From Paenibacillus amylolyticus (GTDB taxonomy: Bacteria; Bacillota; Bacilli; Paenibacillales; Paenibacillaceae), in the NCBI RefSeq assembly GCF_003719335.1, contig NZ_RIAS01000017.1, positions 90,071 through 154,070 of the forward strand: a stretch of DNA of 64,000 nucleotides, given 5' to 3'. The position numbers and the translations under genes were made by a program. Positions 8,401 to 16,742 of the stretch are shown one piece after another. Below the pieces are notes generated by a model that did no database searches, was not told where the DNA came from, and worked only from the letters and a program-made list of their open reading frames with translations. Each line of letters opens with the position of its first letter. Positions within the stretch are counted from its first letter, which is position 1.

Positions 8401-9564
8401 ATGCCAAAGAAAAAGCCCTTTTTATCATTGTTGACGGTAGTTGGATTGTCGATGTCCCTATTAGCTGGTTGTGGCAGTGCAAGTGATGCGAAGACAGCTT
8501 CAAGTGAAAGCAGTGCAGCGGCATCAAGTAAACCCGTTTCCTTTAACTTCTACTTTACAGGCTCACAAAATGTTAAGGATCTGTGGGATTCCCTCGAACC
8601 TATGTTTGAAAAAGAACACCCGGATATCGACGTAAAAATGGTCTACATTCCATCAGGAACTGGAGCAGAGCCGACATATGACCGCATCGTTGCTGCCAAG
8701 AAGGCAGGCAAAGGATCAGGAGATATCGATCTGTATGAGGATGGCATCGTCACTGTTTCTCAAGGGATAAAAGATGGCGTATGGGCACAATTGGATGCAA
8801 AGGACATTCCTAATCTGAGCAAAGTTAATGCAAACACGATGAAGGATGTTAACAATTATGCGATTCCCTATCGTTCATCCGCAGTGGTGCTAGCGTATGA
8901 CAGCAGTAAAGTTAGCAATCCTCCCAAAACACTGGATGAACTCCTGACATGGATCAAAGCAAACCCTGAGAAATTTGCCTATAATGACCCTTCAACTGGC
9001 GGTTCGGGAAGCTCTTTTGTGCAAACGATCGTGTATAAAGACCTGCCGGAAGAAGACATTCACAACCCCGATCCAGCGGTTATGGAGAAGTGGAGTGCCG
9101 GTTTTAATACCCTTAAAGAAATTGGACCATTTGTATACGGCAAGGGGATCTATCCGAAGAAAAATCAGGGTACCCTGGACTTGCTCATGAATGGAGAAGT
9201 ATCCATGATCCCAGCTTGGTCTGATATGGTACTGCAACAATTAAACGAAGGATTGCTGCCGGACACCATCAAAATGCAACAGATTACGCCAGGATTTAAC
9301 GGTGGACCAACATACCTGATGGTGAATGAAGCGTCGGACAAAAAAGAAGCGATCAACACTTTCCTGGATTTTGTTCTTTCCCCAGAAGCACAAGAAGTGA
9401 TTGTAAACAAAATGAATGGATTCCCAGGGATCGAGCTCTCCAACATGTCTAGTGAAGTACAAAGCAAATTTGATGGAGTAGCTGAGGGCTTCCGCACATT
9501 CAACATCGGGGATCTGGGCACAGAGATTAACAAACGCTGGCAGAGTGACGTTGCGGCCCAATGA
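8401..9564 (+). CDS. Extracellular solute-binding lipoprotein of the importer
   Basis: 387 residues. The ATG at 8401 is preferred over the ATG at 8392 because GAGGAGG ends immediately before 8392 but nine bases before 8401. The lipobox LLAGC places the lipidated cysteine at residue 24, followed by a Ser/Ala-rich linker. The mature part has the type-2 periplasmic-binding fold typical of polyamine, iron and phosphonate-type binding proteins (for example FNFYFTGSQ, YAIPYRSSAVVLAYD, PETYLMVNEA-like regions near the end). Ligand is inferred from neighbours to be a phosphodiester or related organophosphate. Confidence 0.85.
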   Translation: MPKKKPFLSLLTVVGLSMSLLAGCGSASDAKTASSESSAAASSKPVSFNFYFTGSQNVKDLWDSLEPMFEKEHPDIDVKMVYIPSGTGAEPTYDRIVAAKKAGKGSGDIDLYEDGIVTVSQGIKDGVWAQLDAKDIPNLSKVNANTMKDVNNYAIPYRSSAVVLAYDSSKVSNPPKTLDELLTWIKANPEKFAYNDPSTGGSGSSFVQTIVYKDLPEEDIHNPDPAVMEKWSAGFNTLKEIGPFVYGKGIYPKKNQGTLDLLMNGEVSMIPAWSDMVLQQLNEGLLPDTIKMQQITPGFNGGPTYLMVNEASDKKEAINTFLDFVLSPEAQEVIVNKMNGFPGIELSNMSSEVQSKFDGVAEGFRTFNIGDLGTEINKRWQSDVAAQ

Positions 9565-10400
9565 GTAAGGAAATCAGGCAGTCAATTACAGGCATAGCGA
9601 TGGTGCTCCCCTCCTTCGCCATCCTGCTGATTGTGGTCATCATTCCAATTATTCAATCGTTTATAATGAGTCTGAGCAATGATGCAGGCGGTTATGATCT
9701 GAGCAGGTACACGTTTTTGTTTACCGATAAAGGCATGCGTGACAATATCGTTTTTACGCTGCGAATCACAGTAATAACCTGCATCGTCGTCATGCTAATC
9801 AGTTACAGTCTGGCGATCTACATGCGTTTCAATCAAGGTCCGATTGTGAATCTGATTCGTAAAACGTACATGATTCCGCTTTTTATCCCGGGGGTCATCG
9901 CAACCTATGGTCTGATTAATCTGCTTGGAAACCATGGCTGGCTGGCACGTATGCTGGAAGTGGTGGGGGTAACGTTACCACGTATCATTTTTGATGAAAA
10001 AGGAATTATTATTGCGAACCTCTGGTTCAACATACCGTTTACCACGATGCTGCTCAGTTCAGCACTGTCGGGAATCCCGTCATCAGTGATCGAAAGTGCA
10101 AAGGACATAGGTGTAGGCAGGTTGACGCTGTTTACCCGGTTTATTTTCCCACTGTCCTACAAAACGTTCCTTGTTGCAATCACCTTTGTCTTTATGGGAG
10201 TGATCGGTTCGTTCACCGCGCCGTTTCTGATCGGAGCCAACTCTCCCCAAATGCTCGGCGTATCTATGCAACAGGTGTTCAGTGTATTTCAGGAGCGCGA
10301 ACAGGCCGCAGCGATTGCATTTTTCTCTTTCTTGCTCTGTTCCGTACTTGGGGCGTTCTACATTCGTTCCATGGCGCAGGAGGAGAAGGGAAGAATCTAA
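9561..10400 (+). CDS. ABC transporter permease (PotB/PhnU-like)
   Basis: 279 residues, starting inside the stop of the binding-protein gene (ATGA overlap). Six hydrophobic segments and the permease loop VIESAKDIGVGRLTLFTRFI (about 175-194) mark it as the second membrane subunit. Last gene of the operon; a strong terminator follows at 10496. The order permease, ATPase, binding protein, permease is unusual for sugar importers but seen in phosphonate/polyamine-type sets. Confidence 0.85.
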   Translation: MSKEIRQSITGIAMVLPSFAILLIVVIIPIIQSFIMSLSNDAGGYDLSRYTFLFTDKGMRDNIVFTLRITVITCIVVMLISYSLAIYMRFNQGPIVNLIRKTYMIPLFIPGVIATYGLINLLGNHGWLARMLEVVGVTLPRIIFDEKGIIIANLWFNIPFTTMLLSSALSGIPSSVIESAKDIGVGRLTLFTRFIFPLSYKTFLVAITFVFMGVIGSFTAPFLIGANSPQMLGVSMQQVFSVFQEREQAAAIAFFSFLLCSVLGAFYIRSMAQEEKGRI

Positions 10401-10495
10401 AGAAGCAGCAAGCGAAATAAAAGGTAAGTTGAACCAAAGTTGTACAAGCAGACACTCCACAGCAATGTTGAAATGATCTAAACTAATGGTTTGAA

Positions 10496-10541
10496 AATGA
10501 ATGTAGCCCCTCCGAAGAGAGGGGCTACATTCATTTTTTTG
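10496..10541 (+). terminator. Strong rho-independent terminator
   Basis: A 17-bp perfect stem (AATGAATGTAGCCCCTC with its complement) closes a six-base loop and is followed by TTTTTTT. It ends the 3173-10400 operon. Because the stem is flanked by A and T tracts it can also serve the converging VOC gene. Confidence 0.92.
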
Positions 10542-10589
10542 CTTAAGATAAACATTCTAGCTAAAGTTATCTCTACTTGCAGTTGAACA

Positions 10590-11012
10590 CTACTTCATAC
10601 GTCTGGAGATGGGATGGTCCTCATTCATTTGCAGCAAATCCCACAGGTTCCCATAAAGGTCTTTAAATACAGCAACGATGCCATAGTCTTCTTCCTTTGG
10701 CTCTCGTACAAATTCAATGCCTTTAGCAACCATGTCGTTATAATCTCTCCAGAAGTCATCGGTATTCAGGAACAGGAAAACACGCCCACCCGCCTGGTTG
10801 CCGATAAATGGCTCTTGTTCCGGTTTGGAAGCTCTTGCGAGTAAAATGGTTGTGCCTATAGATCCCGGAGGGGAGACCACCACCCATCTTTTGTCCTGCT
10901 CAGGTTGATACGTATCTTCAAGCAATGTGAAGTTTAATTTCTGAGTGTAAAATTCGATTGCTTCATCATAATCGTTAACGACCAAGGCAATATGTATAAT
11001 CGATTGAATCAT
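10590..11012 (-). CDS. VOC-family (glyoxalase/bleomycin-resistance-like) protein
   Basis: 140 residues. The second in-frame ATG (11012) is chosen because GGAG lies nine bases upstream; the ATG at 11027 lacks a site. The beta-alpha-beta-beta-beta pattern opens with IIHIALVVNDYDEAIEFYTQ and ends with AVFKDLYGNLWDLLQ, giving the metal-binding positions His/Glu-type of the vicinal oxygen chelate fold. Members include glyoxalases, dioxygenases and antibiotic-binding proteins, so the substrate is open. It stands alone. Confidence 0.8.
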   Translation of the reverse strand: MIQSIIHIALVVNDYDEAIEFYTQKLNFTLLEDTYQPEQDKRWVVVSPPGSIGTTILLARASKPEQEPFIGNQAGGRVFLFLNTDDFWRDYNDMVAKGIEFVREPKEEDYGIVAVFKDLYGNLWDLLQMNEDHPISRRMK

Positions 11013-11146
11013 TAAAAGGGTCTCCATTTCATCTTCAGATTATGATAGAACTCTACCATTGTAATCGTATACACCACAACGGTAAATGAGGAAGAGCAGG
11101 AAGTTTCCCTATTCCTAAGCCCTGAATTGAAGTATGATAACACTAG

Positions 11147-11160
11147 GTTAAGCGCTTTCT
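11147..11160 (+). promoter_or_regulatory. Candidate cre (CcpA) site
   Basis: GTTAAGCGCTTTCT matches the Bacillus cre consensus TGWAARCGYTWNCW at 12 of 14 positions, with the palindromic core AAGCGCTT. It lies about 45 bp before the start of the double GH43 gene, where CcpA binding would repress it in glucose. Confidence 0.45.
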
Positions 11161-11202
11161 TTTAAATCGAATTGAGTATACATACTTAGGAGGCTACCAA
11201 AC

Positions 11203-13017
11203 TTGTTGAATACAAACACAAATTACGCAGGATATCTTTTTGTGCATTTTATCGGTGAACAGCCCGATGGAGAGCAGGTTTATTTTTCATATAGCGAGGA
11301 TGGCCTTCATTGGAAGGATTTAAACGGAGGTAAACCCGTATTACGCTCCAATCTGGGGGAACAGGGCGTACGCGACCCGTTTCTCATTCGCTCCGCTAAG
11401 GAAGACAAGTTTTATCTGATTGCTACCGATCTGCGAATCGCAAACGGCAAAGGCTGGGGTGTTGCTGTAAACGAAGGAAGTCGTGATATTGTCGTATGGG
11501 AGTCCAGTAATCTCATGGATTGGTCTTCTCCTTGGACAGTTACACTTGGCACCCCTGGTGCAGGTTGTGTGTGGGCACCTGAAGCCGTCTATGATGAGGC
11601 GGCTGATGAGTTTCTTGTATTCTGGGCCTCGGCCACACAAGATGCAGATGAATCTGAACGTAAACAAAAGATTTATAGCGCACGTACCAAAGACTTCCGT
11701 ACATTCACTCCATCCGAAAAATATATTGAGCGTGAGAATCACATCATTGATACCACCGTTCTTGCTTCATCTGGTTCCTACTACCGTTACTCCAAGGATG
11801 AAACAACCAAAAACATTCGTGTTGAAAAGGGGGGCTCTCTGGATAAGGATGCATTCACTCCGCTCTATGCGCCTGTGCTCGAAGCGTTGATGGGAGTAGA
11901 AGGGCCGCAAATCTTCAAATTCAATGACCGGGAAGAGTGGTGCCTAATAGTGGATCGGTTTGCCGAGGGGAAGGGGTATCTTCCACTTCTGACCACTGAC
12001 TTGGCAAGTGGAGACTTCCGCATTGCAGCGGAGAATGAATTTGATATGGGGACGACAAAGAAACGGCACGGCGGCATTCTGCCCATCACCGCGGAAGAAG
12101 GTAATCGTCTGCTGGCCGCTTATGGAGACGGTCACCAGGTACTGGCTGGTCAATATGCTGACCCTGATGTGGCGAAGTTTGGCGACCGCTACTATATGTA
12201 TCCAACTACCGATGGTTTTGATGGATGGTCAGGTACACAGTTCAAGGTGTTTTCCTCCAGAGATCTGCAGTATTGGCAGGATGAAGGGATCATTCTTGAT
12301 CTGGCAACGGATGATGTGCCTTGGGCCATCGGAAATGCTTGGGCACCAGCGATTGCCAGCAGCAACGACAAATATTACTATTACTTCTGCGGCAAAATGC
12401 CTAATCAGGAAAGTGCTATTGGTGTGGCTATTGCGGATTCCCCAACGGGTCCTTTCCGAGCGGAGCCTGAGCCTTTAATTACAATGGATCAATTGAGACG
12501 TCTTGATATCAAAATGGGGCAAGCCATTGATCCTTCAATCTATGCTGAGCAGGATGGGAAGATGTATCTGTTATTCGGCAACGGGGATGCTGCCATTGTG
12601 GAGCTTAGTGACGATATGATTACTGTTCGTGAAGAAACGATGCGTAACCTTGCAGGATTGCATGATTTCAGGGAGGCCGTAACCGTATTAAAGAGGGCGG
12701 GCCTGTACCACTTCACATGGTCTTGTGATGATACGGGAAGTGAGGATTATCATGTCAATTACGGTACGTCGGAAAGCCTCTATGGCCCGGTCACCTATCA
12801 CTACCCTGTCTTAAGCAAAAATGTAGAAAAAGACATGCTTGGAACAGGACATCACTGTATCTTCCATGATGCTGGAACAGATCAGTACCACATGGCTTAC
12901 CATCGTTTTGTCACTCCGTTATCGCGGTTTTCCGAGGGAAAAGGGTACCACCGGGAAGTGTGTATTGATCCGATTCAGTTTGGAGCGGATGGGCAAATGA
13001 AGCCCGTTGTTCTGTAA
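11203..13017 (+). CDS. Two-module GH43-type glycoside hydrolase
   Basis: 604 residues from TTG with TTAGGAGG about nine bases upstream; no signal peptide, so cytoplasmic. Two five-bladed-propeller GH43-like modules follow each other. The first (about 1-300) has QGVRDPFLIR, GCVWAPEAVYD and a late VEGPQIFKF. The second (about 315-604) has YADPDVAKFGDRYYMYPT, NAWAPAIAS, QAIDPSIY and FREAVTVLKRAGLYHF, giving the Asp/Asp/Glu triad positions. GH43 enzymes remove arabinose or xylose from plant oligosaccharides; exact specificity is not readable. Single-gene unit with a cre-like site in front and a terminator after it. Confidence 0.82.
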   Translation: MLNTNTNYAGYLFVHFIGEQPDGEQVYFSYSEDGLHWKDLNGGKPVLRSNLGEQGVRDPFLIRSAKEDKFYLIATDLRIANGKGWGVAVNEGSRDIVVWESSNLMDWSSPWTVTLGTPGAGCVWAPEAVYDEAADEFLVFWASATQDADESERKQKIYSARTKDFRTFTPSEKYIERENHIIDTTVLASSGSYYRYSKDETTKNIRVEKGGSLDKDAFTPLYAPVLEALMGVEGPQIFKFNDREEWCLIVDRFAEGKGYLPLLTTDLASGDFRIAAENEFDMGTTKKRHGGILPITAEEGNRLLAAYGDGHQVLAGQYADPDVAKFGDRYYMYPTTDGFDGWSGTQFKVFSSRDLQYWQDEGIILDLATDDVPWAIGNAWAPAIASSNDKYYYYFCGKMPNQESAIGVAIADSPTGPFRAEPEPLITMDQLRRLDIKMGQAIDPSIYAEQDGKMYLLFGNGDAAIVELSDDMITVREETMRNLAGLHDFREAVTVLKRAGLYHFTWSCDDTGSEDYHVNYGTSESLYGPVTYHYPVLSKNVEKDMLGTGHHCIFHDAGTDQYHMAYHRFVTPLSRFSEGKGYHREVCIDPIQFGADGQMKPVVL

Positions 13018-13118
13018 AATGATGGGATGGTTTGAGCATCGAAGCATACAATCACGATACAAACAATGACTTTGAATAGATTATCGTGCTTGGACTTTAT
13101 CATTTGTATGTCTCATGG

Positions 13119-13146
13119 AAGCCGCTAACCATAGCGGCTTTTTTTT
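13119..13146 (+). terminator. Rho-independent terminator
   Basis: AAGCCGCTA (13119-13127) pairs with TAGCGGCTT (13132-13140), four-base loop, then TTTTTT. It ends the double GH43 gene. Confidence 0.92.
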
Positions 13147-13232
13147 AGATTTTGCTTACATACGTACCTGGGTCGAAGCATTGTTATTACGGAAGAAGGA
13201 GTTTCTGTATGTCAAGAATTCATGTTTTATAT

Positions 13233-13242
13233 GAAACGTTTC
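13233..13242. promoter_or_regulatory. Operator copy 1 (GAAACGTTTC)
   Basis: Perfect 10-bp palindrome, followed by GAA. It lies about 64 bp upstream of the -35 box of the next gene. The same 13-base string recurs at 13342. LacI-type operator candidate; the spacing around the central CG is one base short of a cre. Confidence 0.55.
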
Positions 13243-13305
13243 GAACTGAAAAATAAAAAGAAAAGCTAAATTCAACTTTAAAAAGTAAGGGTTTTCATTT
13301 TGTTA

Positions 13306-13335
13306 TTTACCAAATATGGACACTCATGATATCAT
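13306..13335 (+). promoter_or_regulatory. Candidate sigma-A promoter
   Basis: TTTACC (13306-13311) and TATCAT (13330-13335) separated by 18 bp, matching -35/-10 boxes at 4/6 and 5/6. The predicted start of transcription near 13342 falls in operator copy 2. Confidence 0.45.
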
Positions 13336-13341
13336 AAATGC

Positions 13342-13351
13342 GAAACGTTTC
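13342..13351. promoter_or_regulatory. Operator copy 2 (GAAACGTTTC)
   Basis: Second copy of the palindrome, in CGAAACGTTTCGAA, centred 109 bp from copy 1 and overlapping the predicted transcription start. The layout suggests a LacI-family repressor binding both sites and looping the promoter. Confidence 0.6.
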
Positions 13352-13378
13352 GAATTCATTTTTGAAGGGAGAAAAGAG

Positions 13379-14731
13379 ATGAACATTGTAAAAAGGTTAG
13401 GATTCATTTTAACTTTTTGTCTGTTTGCCAGCACAGCTTTCACTCCTGTCATATCCGCACATGATTCAGGCAAGCCGCCAGGCTTCAAACCGGAATTGAA
13501 AGCGGTTGCCAAAAAAACGTACAAGTACTTCAAAGATTTTACCGATCCCAAAACCGGGTTAACGTATGATGAAGTCCGAATGAAGGAAAAGGGAACGGAA
13601 GAAGCCAAGCGTACCTCGCCAACAAACATTGCGATGTACATGATGAGTACCGTTTCTGCCGAACAAATGGGCCTGCTTTCAAAGAAAGAAGCCGTATCCC
13701 GCTTGAAAACAACGTTAAACACGCTGGAGAAGATGGATAAGTGGAACGGGCTCTTTTATAACTGGTACAATACGGACGATGGTTCCGTCAAAAAAGATTG
13801 GGGGCAATTTATATCACAAGTAGATAACGGTTGGTTATCCGCAGGATTAATCGTCGTTGGACAAGCGTATAAAGAGTTAAATGCACAAACCAGCACTCTC
13901 GTTAAACAGATGAACTATACAACGTTATACGATCCGGAAGTAGGCCAATTCCGTGGTGGCTATGATGTCGCCAAAGGCGCACTGACAGAGCATCATTATG
14001 GGTCCTTTTATACGGAACCTCGTGTAGCGAGTTATATTGCCATTGGTAAAGGAGATGTACCAAAAGAGCATTGGTGGAAGATGTATCGAACTATGCCTCT
14101 TGAATGGGATTGGCAGTCTCAGATTCCGCAGGGTCAAACGGTGAATTATGATGGCGTAGATGTCTTCGAAGGAAGTTATGAGTATCAAGGTAAAAAATTT
14201 GTCCCAAGTTGGGGCGGTAGCATGTTTGAAGGACTTATGCCGGGTCTGGTAATCAAGGAAAAAGACTTGGGTATAGAAGCGTTAGGTCTAAACAATAAAC
14301 GTCATGTCGAGCTGCAAATCGAATATGCCAAAGAAAAAGGGTATGCAGCATGGGGATTCTCGCCATCAGCAACAGCTACCGGATATAGTGAGTTTGCAGC
14401 GACACCGCTTGGCATCTCAGGTTACAAAGACGGAGCAACGGTAACTGCGCATGCAACATTCCTTGCCCTGGACTATGCGCCTGAAGAGGCACGCAAAAAC
14501 ATCAAAACATTGAAAAAGTTAAACATGATGGGCAAATATGGCTTATACGACTCCATCAATCTGGAGACCAAAGAAATCGCCAAAGCTTATCTGGCGTTGG
14601 ATCAAGGCATGATTATGGTATCTATTGCGAACTATCTGGAGGATGGGGTTATCCGTGATTATTTCCACAGCGATCCCATCGGTCAAAAACCTGAAGAGCT
14701 GTTGAAAAAAGAAGTGTTCTCCATTCAGTAG
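13379..14731 (+). CDS. Secreted glucoamylase-like (PF10091/DUF3131-type) protein
   Basis: 450 residues. The ATG at 13379 has AAGGGAG seven bases upstream and begins a good signal peptide (positively charged start, hydrophobic 8-22, likely cleavage after VISA). The mature protein looks like an alpha/alpha-barrel: TYKYFKDFTDPKTGLTYDE at the front, WNGLFYNWYNTDDGS, and the glucoamylase-family motif SWGGSMFEGLMPGLV (about 281-295), then WGFSPSATATGYSEF. Relatives act on beta-1,2-glucans (GH144/GH189-type) or other glucans, but the substrate cannot be fixed here. Expression is probably controlled through the two GAAACGTTTC operators. Confidence 0.75.
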   Translation: MNIVKRLGFILTFCLFASTAFTPVISAHDSGKPPGFKPELKAVAKKTYKYFKDFTDPKTGLTYDEVRMKEKGTEEAKRTSPTNIAMYMMSTVSAEQMGLLSKKEAVSRLKTTLNTLEKMDKWNGLFYNWYNTDDGSVKKDWGQFISQVDNGWLSAGLIVVGQAYKELNAQTSTLVKQMNYTTLYDPEVGQFRGGYDVAKGALTEHHYGSFYTEPRVASYIAIGKGDVPKEHWWKMYRTMPLEWDWQSQIPQGQTVNYDGVDVFEGSYEYQGKKFVPSWGGSMFEGLMPGLVIKEKDLGIEALGLNNKRHVELQIEYAKEKGYAAWGFSPSATATGYSEFAATPLGISGYKDGATVTAHATFLALDYAPEEARKNIKTLKKLNMMGKYGLYDSINLETKEIAKAYLALDQGMIMVSIANYLEDGVIRDYFHSDPIGQKPEELLKKEVFSIQ

Positions 14732-14743
14732 ACCCGATTCAAA

Positions 14744-14785
14744 TGGAACGAGACATCGCTTAATGATGCTTCGTTCCGTTTTTTC
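14744..14785 (+). terminator. Rho-independent terminator
   Basis: GGAACGA (14745-14751) pairs with TCGTTCC (14771-14777), continued by CATC/GATG inside, followed by GTTTTTT. Ends the glucoamylase-like gene. Confidence 0.85.
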
Positions 14786-14954
14786 AGCAAATGCTAGCTA
14801 ATAACATATTCCTATTGTTGATTAGGCATATGACTTTTTTGTGTATAGCATAGTTTAAATTGTTTATTACATATTATTAATCTTTTACGATCGTTACAAT
14901 AACTTATAAGAGAAGTGGTTGATTTACTTCATAAAAACTGCAGGAGGATAACCA

Positions 14955-15974
14955 ATGAATGATTTTTTTAGATTTGATACGCATGAAGAACGGCGAGCGT
15001 TATTGATCAGAGCAAGAAAAGTAGCTTTATCAGCAATTCAACAGTATGACATAGAGTGGGATAACATCCAGTTTATTCAACTATCTGATACGATCACGTA
15101 TAAAATTGAAACCAGTACAGATAACCATTATCTGCTTCGCATTCATTCGGACCTATTAAGCAGAGAAGAAATTCGTTCGGAACTCCTACTGTTACAAGCA
15201 CTGAACAAATCGAAAGATCTTAAGGTACCCGAAGGGATACCAAGTTGTGATGGTATTTATGTATTGGACATCGAAACAGAGATAGGATATAGACGCCCTT
15301 ATATAACGATGATGCGGTGGATCGAGGGTGAAAAAGCAACAGGTGAATTTAAGGATAGTCATGCATATAATATGGGTGTATTGATGAGCAGGCTCCATGA
15401 AGCAACAAAGGATTTCAATCCACCTTCTGATTTTGTAAGACCTACTTGGGGAGTAGAAACTTTTAAACGTGATATGGCTAAGTTGGAACGTTGCCATGAA
15501 CATTTTTTATCCGAAGAGGCATGGAAGCTGTATCAAGATGCAGCTGAGAAGGTTGTATCCCAACTTACCACTATGCGTCCAAGTGAACATAACTATGGGC
15601 TCATTCATGCTGATTTACATACCGGTAATATGGTTTTTAACGATAATCAACCTTATCCGATTGATTTTGGAAGATGTGGGTACGGATATTATCTCTACGA
15701 CATGGCAGGCACCATGTTGGAGCTTTGGCCAAAGCATCGATGGATGCTTATCCAAGGTTATGAGAGTATTAGGAAGCTCGAAATGGACTATACTCGGGAT
15801 CTGGAATGTTTTTTCGTTATGATCATAATCGAGAATTACTGTCATCACGCATCTGATCCAAGAGAAACAGCCAGTTTAATCAATGAACAAAAATATGCCC
15901 AAGCATACATAAGAGAATATTTAAACGGTAATCCATTTTTATTCGAAGTGATCGAGGCTGTAAATGTGGATTAA
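14955..15974 (+). CDS. Aminoglycoside phosphotransferase/homoserine kinase II-like kinase
   Basis: 339 residues; GGAGGATAACC precedes the ATG. The protein-kinase-like fold is shown by the catalytic loop LIHADLHTGNMVF (about 216-228, Asp and Asn conserved) and the metal-binding IDFGRCGYG (about 236-244), with hinge-region MMRWIEGE. The family (APH, PF01636) includes aminoglycoside, choline, homoserine and fructosamine-type kinases; nothing in the neighbourhood indicates which. The region upstream (14786-14954) is very AT-rich with TATAAG near 14913 as a possible -10 box. Confidence 0.8.
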   Translation: MNDFFRFDTHEERRALLIRARKVALSAIQQYDIEWDNIQFIQLSDTITYKIETSTDNHYLLRIHSDLLSREEIRSELLLLQALNKSKDLKVPEGIPSCDGIYVLDIETEIGYRRPYITMMRWIEGEKATGEFKDSHAYNMGVLMSRLHEATKDFNPPSDFVRPTWGVETFKRDMAKLERCHEHFLSEEAWKLYQDAAEKVVSQLTTMRPSEHNYGLIHADLHTGNMVFNDNQPYPIDFGRCGYGYYLYDMAGTMLELWPKHRWMLIQGYESIRKLEMDYTRDLECFFVMIIIENYCHHASDPRETASLINEQKYAQAYIREYLNGNPFLFEVIEAVNVD

Positions 15975-16186
15975 TATGGACTTATGTCAAGAAAGTAGAC
16001 ACTTACGCGACGGATTTGACCGTAAATTTCAGTGCAAAACGAGCAGGTGAAAGATAACCTAGCGCCATCCGAGCCACGATCCGAGTGACGGAGCAATCCT
16101 GGAGCGGGGCGTTTGGCCTGGTAAGCATCTTTCAATGCATCTAGCACCAGGCTCGTTTCCTTCCGTACGTTAACGGGTGTCCACAT
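15975..16186 (-). pseudogene. IS3-family transposase (OrfB) remnant with internal deletion
   Basis: On the minus strand from 16186 the frame reads WTPVNVRKETSLVLDALKDA and then RPAPGLLRHSDRGS, the DDE integrase-core stretch before the second catalytic Asp of IS3-type OrfB. At about 16070 the match breaks off; a shifted frame (16068 to 16003) then reads LGYLSPARFALKF and a stop, which is the normal C-terminal end of these transposases. So the segment between the HSDRGSQY motif and the YLSP motif has been deleted. GTGTCTACTTTCTTGACATAAG after the stop resembles an IS3 right end. The 5' part of the transposase and the left end are missing. Not functional. Confidence 0.8.
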
Positions 16187-16742
16187 TTTATTTTAGCAAC
16201 ACTGGGATCGTTAGAGAAACAAGCCTCCGTAGGACAATGATACGACCTCCTCTTCAAGTGATAACTCCCTCAAATTGGACATGAGCTAGCTTGAGTTTCG
16301 ACTCTAGAACCGAATGATTAGCTCTGCAAGATACATATCGCACGTCCTTGCCACGACCTCTGCTAATGGGAGGTCTATTTTTACTCCAACCTGCCTATTT
16401 CACCTATGTCAACTTATATCCATCTATGCCTGTCTAGCCCTACGTAAGCGCTGCGCAAGTCTGCCTAAGATATTCCTTTTTTTGCATCACCAGAGTATAT
16501 TCCTCTTCTTTTCGTGGAGATTATCTCATTTCATGTATCTAAAGTGCCTTTAAGCAACCGTTGGAATATCGACTTTCAAGCAAATAGTCATCAAATTCAC
16601 CTATAAGGTCATGAGATTGGTCTTAAAACAGCTGGTGTTCAGAAGTTACAATGAGAGTGTTCAACAAAGAGTTCAACGAGAACAGGTATACGAAGAACAC
16701 GCATTCGAAGAAAATGCAGAACGAAGAAAAGGAGGTATGCAC
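16187..16742. other. 556-bp intergenic region without a supported gene
   Basis: Between the IS3 remnant and the sugar transporter operon. A 79-codon frame at 16314-16553 has no ribosome site and no recognisable motif. TATAAG at 16602-16607 could be a -10 box for the operon. No terminator, riboswitch or operator palindrome was found. Confidence 0.5.

Noticed and set aside
10425..10434. Further copy of the palindromic element (TAAGTTGAAC)
   Set aside because: Only one arm is present; no matching second arm or inner TTTACAC/GTGTAAA pair is found.
16314..16553. 79-codon open frame in the long gap before the sugar transporter
   Set aside because: No ribosome site, no recognisable motif, and amino-acid composition typical of a chance frame.
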